This document shows, piece by piece, positions 6,977-12,443 of a stretch of DNA of 12,443 nucleotides. A program made the position numbers and the translations under genes. The stretch comes from Actinomycetes bacterium (GTDB taxonomy: Bacteria > Actinomycetota > Actinomycetes > Actinomycetales > Microbacteriaceae): positions 1 to 12,443 of the forward strand of contig JAEYAG010000045.1 of assembly GCA_023451265.1 (NCBI GenBank), given 5' to 3'. Under the pieces are notes generated by a model that did not search any database, was not told the DNA's origin, and saw only the letters and a list, made by a program, of their open reading frames with translations. Position 1 is the first letter of the stretch. Each line of letters opens with the position of its first letter.

Positions 6977-8163
6977 GCGCCGCGTCTGCATCAGGAGCGT
7001 CTGCAACAGGAGTGACGGCCCCGCAGGGGTTCGAGGCGGCCGGCGTCGCCGCCGGACTGAAGTCCACCGGCAAGGCCGATGTCGCCGTCGTCGTCAACCG
7101 CGGCCCGCTCACCGTCGGCGCGGCCGTTTTCACGAGCAACCGGGCCAAGGCCAACCCGATCCTGTGGTCGCAGCAGGTCATCGCCGACGGCACGGTCGAG
7201 GCGATCGTGCTGAACTCCGGCGGTGCGAACTGCTTCACCGGCAGCTTCGGCTTCCAGACCACGCACCAGACGGCCGAGCGTGCCGCGGAGCTGCTGGGCG
7301 TCGGCGCGGGAGACGTTCTGGTGTGCTCGACGGGTCTCATCGGCACGGGCGACGAGGTGTTCCGCGCCAAGGTCCTCGCCGGCACGGAAGACGCGATCGC
7401 TCACCTCAGCGCGACCGGCGGCGGCGACGCGGCCCGCGCGATCATGACGACCGACTCCGTCGCGAAGGAGTCGGTCCACGAGGGCGACGGCTGGACGATC
7501 GGCGCCATGGCGAAGGGCGCCGGCATGCTCGCGCCGGGCCTCGCGACAATGCTCGTCGTGATCACCACGGACGCCGTCCTCACCGCCGCAGACGCCGACG
7601 CGCACCTGCGCGCCGCGACGCGCGTGAGCTTCGACCGGCTCGACTCGGACGGCTGCATGTCGACGAACGACCAGGTGACCCTCATGGTCAGCGGCGCCTC
7701 GGGCGTGACGCCCGATGCGGAGGCGTTCCGCGCCGCGCTCACCGCCGTGTGCACCGACCTCGCCGTGCAGTTGCAGGCGGATGCCGAGGGCGCGAGCCAC
7801 GACATCGACATCCAGGTGGTCGGGGCGGCGACGGAGGAGGACGCCGTGGAGGTGGGGCGCTCCGTCGCGCGCAACAACCTCTTCAAGGCGGCGATCTTCG
7901 GCAACGATCCGAACTGGGGACGGGTGCTCGCGGCGATCGGCACGACGTCGGCATCCTTCGACCCCTACGAGGTGGACGTGAGCTTCAACGGTGTGCGACT
8001 GTGCAGTGCGGGCGCGCCCGATCGCCCCCGCGAGGAGGTCGACCTGACGCCGCGGTCGACGAGCGTGCTGATCGATCTGAAGGCCGGCACGGCATCCGCC
8101 ACGATCTACACGAACGATCTGACGCACGACTACGTCCACGAGAACAGCGCGTACTCCTCATGA
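6973..8163 (+). CDS. argJ: Bifunctional glutamate N-acetyltransferase / ornithine acetyltransferase
   Basis: Transfers acetyl from N-acetylornithine to glutamate, releasing ornithine, and in many bacteria also makes N-acetylglutamate from acetyl-CoA; it closes the acetyl cycle. The precursor has 396 residues. It contains the autocleavage site KGAGMLAP-GLATML, with Thr192 as predicted nucleophile and new N-terminus of the beta chain. NSGGANCFTG and the C-terminal YVHENSAYSS are family signatures. The GTG at 6973 was chosen: it makes a 4-base overlap with argC and has GGAG (6962-6965) seven bases upstream. A GTG at 7012 is the alternative, removing a 13-residue low-complexity N-terminus made from a 15-base tandem repeat. 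Whether it is mono- or bifunctional cannot be told from sequence alone. Confidence 0.96.
   Translation: MSAASASGASATGVTAPQGFEAAGVAAGLKSTGKADVAVVVNRGPLTVGAAVFTSNRAKANPILWSQQVIADGTVEAIVLNSGGANCFTGSFGFQTTHQTAERAAELLGVGAGDVLVCSTGLIGTGDEVFRAKVLAGTEDAIAHLSATGGGDAARAIMTTDSVAKESVHEGDGWTIGAMAKGAGMLAPGLATMLVVITTDAVLTAADADAHLRAATRVSFDRLDSDGCMSTNDQVTLMVSGASGVTPDAEAFRAALTAVCTDLAVQLQADAEGASHDIDIQVVGAATEEDAVEVGRSVARNNLFKAAIFGNDPNWGRVLAAIGTTSASFDPYEVDVSFNGVRLCSAGAPDRPREEVDLTPRSTSVLIDLKAGTASATIYTNDLTHDYVHENSAYSS
6982..7011 (+). repeat. 15-base tandem repeat at the start of argJ
   Basis: GCGTCTGCATCAGGA (6982-6996) is followed directly by GCGTCTGCAACAGGA (6997-7011), 14 of 15 bases identical. They encode ASASG and ASATG, an extension ahead of the conserved ArgJ fold, and run up to an alternative GTG at 7012. 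The repeat unit is a multiple of three, so the frame is kept. Confidence 0.9.
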
Positions 8164-9076
8164 GCGACAGCGCCGTCTCGCCCGAGAACCTCCAGCACAC
8201 GACGCCCGAGCAGGCCGCCGAGAAGGCCGCCGTGCTCATCGAGTCGCTGCCGTGGCTGCAGCGGTTCCGCGACCAGATCATCGTCGTCAAGTACGGCGGC
8301 AACGCCATGGTGTCCGAGGAACTGCAGGATGCCTTCGCCCAGGACATCGCCTACCTGCGGTTCGTGGGGGTGAAGCCCGTCGTCGTGCACGGCGGCGGCC
8401 CGCAGATCTCGCAGATGCTCGACCGGCTGTCGATCCCCAGCGAGTTCAAGGGCGGCTACCGGGTCACCTCGACGGAGGCGATGAGCGTCGTGCGCATGGT
8501 GCTGACCGGTCAGGTCAACCCGCAGCTGGTCGCCCGCATCAACGCGTATGGCCCCTTCGCGGCGGGCCTGTCGGGGGAGGACGCGGGACTGTTCCACGGC
8601 CGCCGCCGCGGCGTCGTCATCGACGGCACCGAACACGACCTGGGCGCGGTGGGCGACGTCGTCGCCGTCGACCCGCAGCCGGTGCTCGACCAGCTGGCCG
8701 CCGGCCGCATCCCCGTCGTGTCCTCGATCGCGCCGGACCTCGACAACCCGGGGCACTCGCTCAACGTCAACGCGGATGCCGCGGCCGCGGCCCTCGCGAT
8801 CGCGCTCGACGCGACGAAGCTCGTCGTCCTCACCGACGTGCCGGGACTCTACGCGGACTGGCCGAACCGCGACTCGCTCGTCTCGCACCTGACGGCGGAC
8901 GAGCTGCGCGCCATGCTGCCGCGGCTGGAGTCGGGCATGATCCCGAAGATGCAGGCGTGCCTCGACGCCGTCGACGGCGGCGTCGACACGGCGGCGATCA
9001 TCGACGGCCGCCAGCCGCACTCGGTGCTGGTGGAGATCTTCACGGAACAGGGAATCGGAACAGAGGTGGTGGCCGG

Positions 9077-9080
<4 letters not shown>
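8160..9080 (+). CDS. argB: Acetylglutamate kinase
   Basis: Phosphorylates N-acetylglutamate with ATP, the committed step and usual target of arginine feedback in organisms with the acetyl cycle. The protein has 306 residues of the amino-acid kinase fold. The phosphate-binding lysine is K44 in VVKYGGNAM, and the glycine-rich loop HGGGPQ has G78-G80. NVNADAAAAALA, LTDVPGLY and the C-terminal IIDGRQPHSVLVEIF are typical. An N-terminal helix of about 35 residues precedes the kinase fold (EQAAEKAAVLIESLPWLQRF). In known NAG kinases this helix builds the hexamer and marks arginine-sensitive enzymes, so feedback inhibition is likely. The start overlaps the argJ stop (ATGA), and the stop overlaps the argD start. 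Confidence 0.97.
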
Positions 9081-10332
<1,252 letters not shown>

Positions 10333-10336
<4 letters not shown>

Positions 10337-11256
10337 CCCGCCACCTGCTGCGCGACGACGACCTGAGCCCCGCCGAACAGGCGGAGATCCTCGACCTCGC
10401 GGTCGCGCTCAAGAAGGACCGCTGGAAGCTCAAGCCCCTCGAGGGCCCGCAGACGGTCGCCGTGATCTTCGACAAGAGCTCCACCCGCACGCGGGTGTCC
10501 TTCGCGGTCGGCATCGCCGACCTCGGCGGCTCGCCCCTGATCATCTCGACCGCCAACAGCCAGCTCGGCGGCAAGGAGACCCCCTCCGACACCGCGCGGG
10601 TGCTGGAGCGCCAGGTGGCGGCCATCGTGTGGCGCACCTACGCGCAGGCGGGTCTGGAGGAGATGGCACGCGGCACGACCGTCCCGGTCGTCAACGCGCT
10701 CAGCGACGACTTCCACCCCTGCCAGCTGCTGGCGGATCTCCTCACCATCCGGGAGCACAAGGGGGAGCTGACGGGTCTCACCCTCGCGTTCTTCGGCGAC
10801 GGCAAGTCGAACATGGGGCACTCGTACGTGCTCGCCGGGGTCACGGCGGGCATGCACGTGCGCGTCGCCTCGCCCGCCGAGTACGCACCCCGGGCGGACG
10901 TCGTCGCCGATGCCGACCGCATCGCGGCACAGACCGGGGGGTCGGTCACGCTCTACACCGATCCGCTCGAGGCCGCCGCAGGTGCCGATGTCATCGTCAC
11001 CGACACGTGGGTGTCGATGGGCAAGGAGGAGGAGAAGGCCAAGCGCCTGCGCGACCTCGGCCCGTACAAGGTGACGACCGAGACGATGGGGATGGCGGAT
11101 GCCGGTGCCGTCTTCATCCACTGCCTGCCGGCCGACCGCGGCTACGAGGTGGACGCCGAGGTCATCGACGGACCGCAGAGCGTCGTGTGGGACGAGGCTG
11201 AGAACCGGTTGCACGCGCAGAAGGCGCTGCTCGTCTGGCTGCTGCGCCAGCAGTGA
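10333..11256 (+). CDS. argF: Ornithine carbamoyltransferase
   Basis: Joins carbamoyl phosphate to ornithine to give citrulline. The 307 residues carry all family motifs: carbamoyl-phosphate loop SSTRTR (49-54), HPCQ (128-131), the ornithine-binding SMG loop (228-230, in TDTWVSMGKEEE) and HCLP (263-266) with the catalytic cysteine C264. The GTG at 10333 overlaps the argD stop (GTGA) and has AGGAG at 10323-10327, five bases upstream. It ends the recognisable arg cluster. In many actinobacteria argR, argG and argH follow; here an unrelated membrane-protein gene starts 13 bases later. The catabolic isozyme (arginine deiminase pathway) is unlikely given the biosynthetic neighbours. Confidence 0.97.
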
Positions 11257-11269
11257 GGCCGCCCGGGCG

Positions 11270-12364
11270 GTGAGCGAGCGAGCGCAGCGAGACACCGGCA
11301 TCCTGCGGAGCGGCCCCGGCCGCATCGCCGGTCGCATCTCTGGTGTGGATCTGGCGCGCGGCCTCGCCGTGTTCGGGATGTTCGCGGCGCATCTGTTGAC
11401 GATCGCGCCGTTCGATCCTGCCGACCCGGCGACCTGGATCGATGTCGCGAACGGGCGCTCGTCGATCCTGTTCGCGACGCTCGCCGGGGTATCGATCGCG
11501 CTCGTGACGGGGGGAGCGCGCCCGATCGACGGCGCGGCGCTCAGCACAGCGCGGCGGCGGCTGGTGGTGCGCGCCATTCTGCTGTGGGTGATCGGCGCGC
11601 TGCTGATCTCGACGGGCGTGCCGGTGTACGTCATCCTGCCCGCGTACGCGCTGCTGTTCCTCATCGCGCTGCCGCTCCTGCGCCTGTCCGCGCGGATGCT
11701 GTGGATCATCGCGGCCGTCATCGCCCTGGTCGTGCCTTGGTTGCTGCCGTGGCTGAACGCCCTGCCGGTGTGGGAGGGCGAGACGGGCGGCGACCTCGCT
11801 CTGATCCTCGGCTGGCACTACCCCTTCCCGCTGTGGTCGGCGTTCGTCGTCGCGGGGATGGCGGCCGGGCGCTCGGGCCTGCGCTCGCGACGCACCGCGT
11901 GGCTGCTGACCGCGGGTGGCCTTGTCGCGGCGATCGCGGCGGCCGCGGCATCCGCCATGCCGGCCCTCGCCGCCCTCGACCCGCGCAGCATTCTCGGGCA
12001 GGTGCTCGCCGACGACGCGCACTCCGGTGGGCTGCTCGAGGTCATCGGATCCGGTGGGGGCGCGCTGGCGACCATCGGGGCGTGTGTGCTGCTGTGCCGC
12101 ACCCGCGCGAACGGCGTATTGCTGCCACTGCGCGCCGTCGGGTCGATGCCGCTGACCGCCTACGTGGGGCAGCTCGTCGCGTGGGCGCTCATCGCGGCGG
12201 CGGTTCTCGGTGACACGGGAGACCTCCTGGGTTTCCGTGCCCTGCAGCCGTTCTGGCCGTTCGTGCTGGTGACGCTCGCGGCGTGCACGGCGTGGGCGCT
12301 GCTGCTTGGCCGCGGACCGCTGGAGCGGCTGCTGGGGTGGGTCGCGCGTCGCGTCGCGCCCTGA
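11270..12364 (+). CDS. DUF418/HGSNAT-like membrane acyltransferase family protein
   Basis: A 364-residue, highly hydrophobic protein with roughly 9-10 membrane segments. The N-terminal motif GRISGVDLARGLAVFGMFAAHLL is the start of the heparan-alpha-glucosaminide N-acetyltransferase-like (DUF1624) family. The late motif AVGSMPLTAYVGQLV and the ending GPLERLLGWVARR resemble DUF418. Such proteins are thought to move acyl groups across or at the membrane, but the substrate is not known. The GTG at 11270 is the first usable start after argF; only GAGG at 11255-11258 lies upstream, at a long 11-base distance. A GTG at 11345 would cut the conserved motif. The 13-base gap suggests read-through from argF, without an obvious metabolic link. 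The first codons are made of the GAGCGAGCGCAGCGAG element noted separately, so the start is uncertain. Confidence 0.8.
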   Translation: MSERAQRDTGILRSGPGRIAGRISGVDLARGLAVFGMFAAHLLTIAPFDPADPATWIDVANGRSSILFATLAGVSIALVTGGARPIDGAALSTARRRLVVRAILLWVIGALLISTGVPVYVILPAYALLFLIALPLLRLSARMLWIIAAVIALVVPWLLPWLNALPVWEGETGGDLALILGWHYPFPLWSAFVVAGMAAGRSGLRSRRTAWLLTAGGLVAAIAAAAASAMPALAALDPRSILGQVLADDAHSGGLLEVIGSGGGALATIGACVLLCRTRANGVLLPLRAVGSMPLTAYVGQLVAWALIAAAVLGDTGDLLGFRALQPFWPFVLVTLAACTAWALLLGRGPLERLLGWVARRVAP

Positions 12365-12389
12365 ACATGGGGCGTGCCGCGGCGCGGAA

Positions 12390-12420
12390 CCCCCCCCCCC
12401 CCCCCCCCCCCCCGCCCCCC
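12390..12420. repeat. Poly-C run (24 C, G, 6 C) near the window end
   Basis: Twenty-four consecutive C (12390-12413), then one G and six more C. It lies 25 bases after the acyltransferase stop and close to the window end. Nothing else in the window resembles it. The bases after it, GGAGGGAGGT then a GTG at 12434, could be a ribosome site and start for another gene, but too little is left to judge. Confidence 0.85.
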
Positions 12421-12443
12421 GGAGGGAGGTGCGGTGGGCGACC

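Overview
The window is very GC-rich DNA with heavy G/C use at third codon positions. Its gene content is bacterial and chromosomal, and it resembles a high-GC actinobacterium. The pheT-to-argCJBDF neighbourhood, the near-absence of spacers and the TANNNT boxes placed a few bases before ATG codons all suggest Microbacteriaceae, most likely Microbacterium or a close relative. That assignment is an inference from style and gene order; no marker gene is present. All recognised genes lie on the + strand, and no gap without a gene exceeds 300 bases.

Layout: (1) 2-2284, pheT without its 5' end. (2) 2367-5709, a tight three-gene unit: ABC ATPase, polytopic ABC-2-type permease and an NAD-binding epimerase/reductase-like protein. 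It starts at its own putative leaderless promoter. (3) 5710-5941, a 232-base spacer holding the most interesting signal in the window. A promoter-like TAGGGT lies 6 bases before the ATG of an unlisted 23-codon ORF (5772-5843) whose second half is packed with arginine codons. After it come a C-rich stretch, mutually exclusive RNA pairings, and a second promoter-like TAAGGT 6 bases before the argC ATG. (4) 5942-11256, argC-argJ-argB-argD-argF, each joined to the next by a 4-base stop/start overlap. (5) 11270-12364, a membrane protein of the DUF418/HGSNAT-like acyltransferase type. (6) 12365-12443, a tail with a run of 24 C, probably a read or assembly artefact.

The five arg enzymes convert glutamate to citrulline by the cyclic acetyl route. 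ArgJ recycles the acetyl group, ArgB, ArgC and ArgD make N-acetylornithine, and ArgF carbamoylates ornithine. argR, argG and argH, which follow argF in many actinobacteria, are not here.

Main hypothesis: the arginine-rich ORF upstream of argC is a leaderless leader peptide that senses charged arginyl-tRNA and controls the arg operon by attenuation, possibly Rho-dependent because no U-tract terminator is visible. This fits the absence of argR from its usual place, but the second promoter immediately before argC could bypass it.
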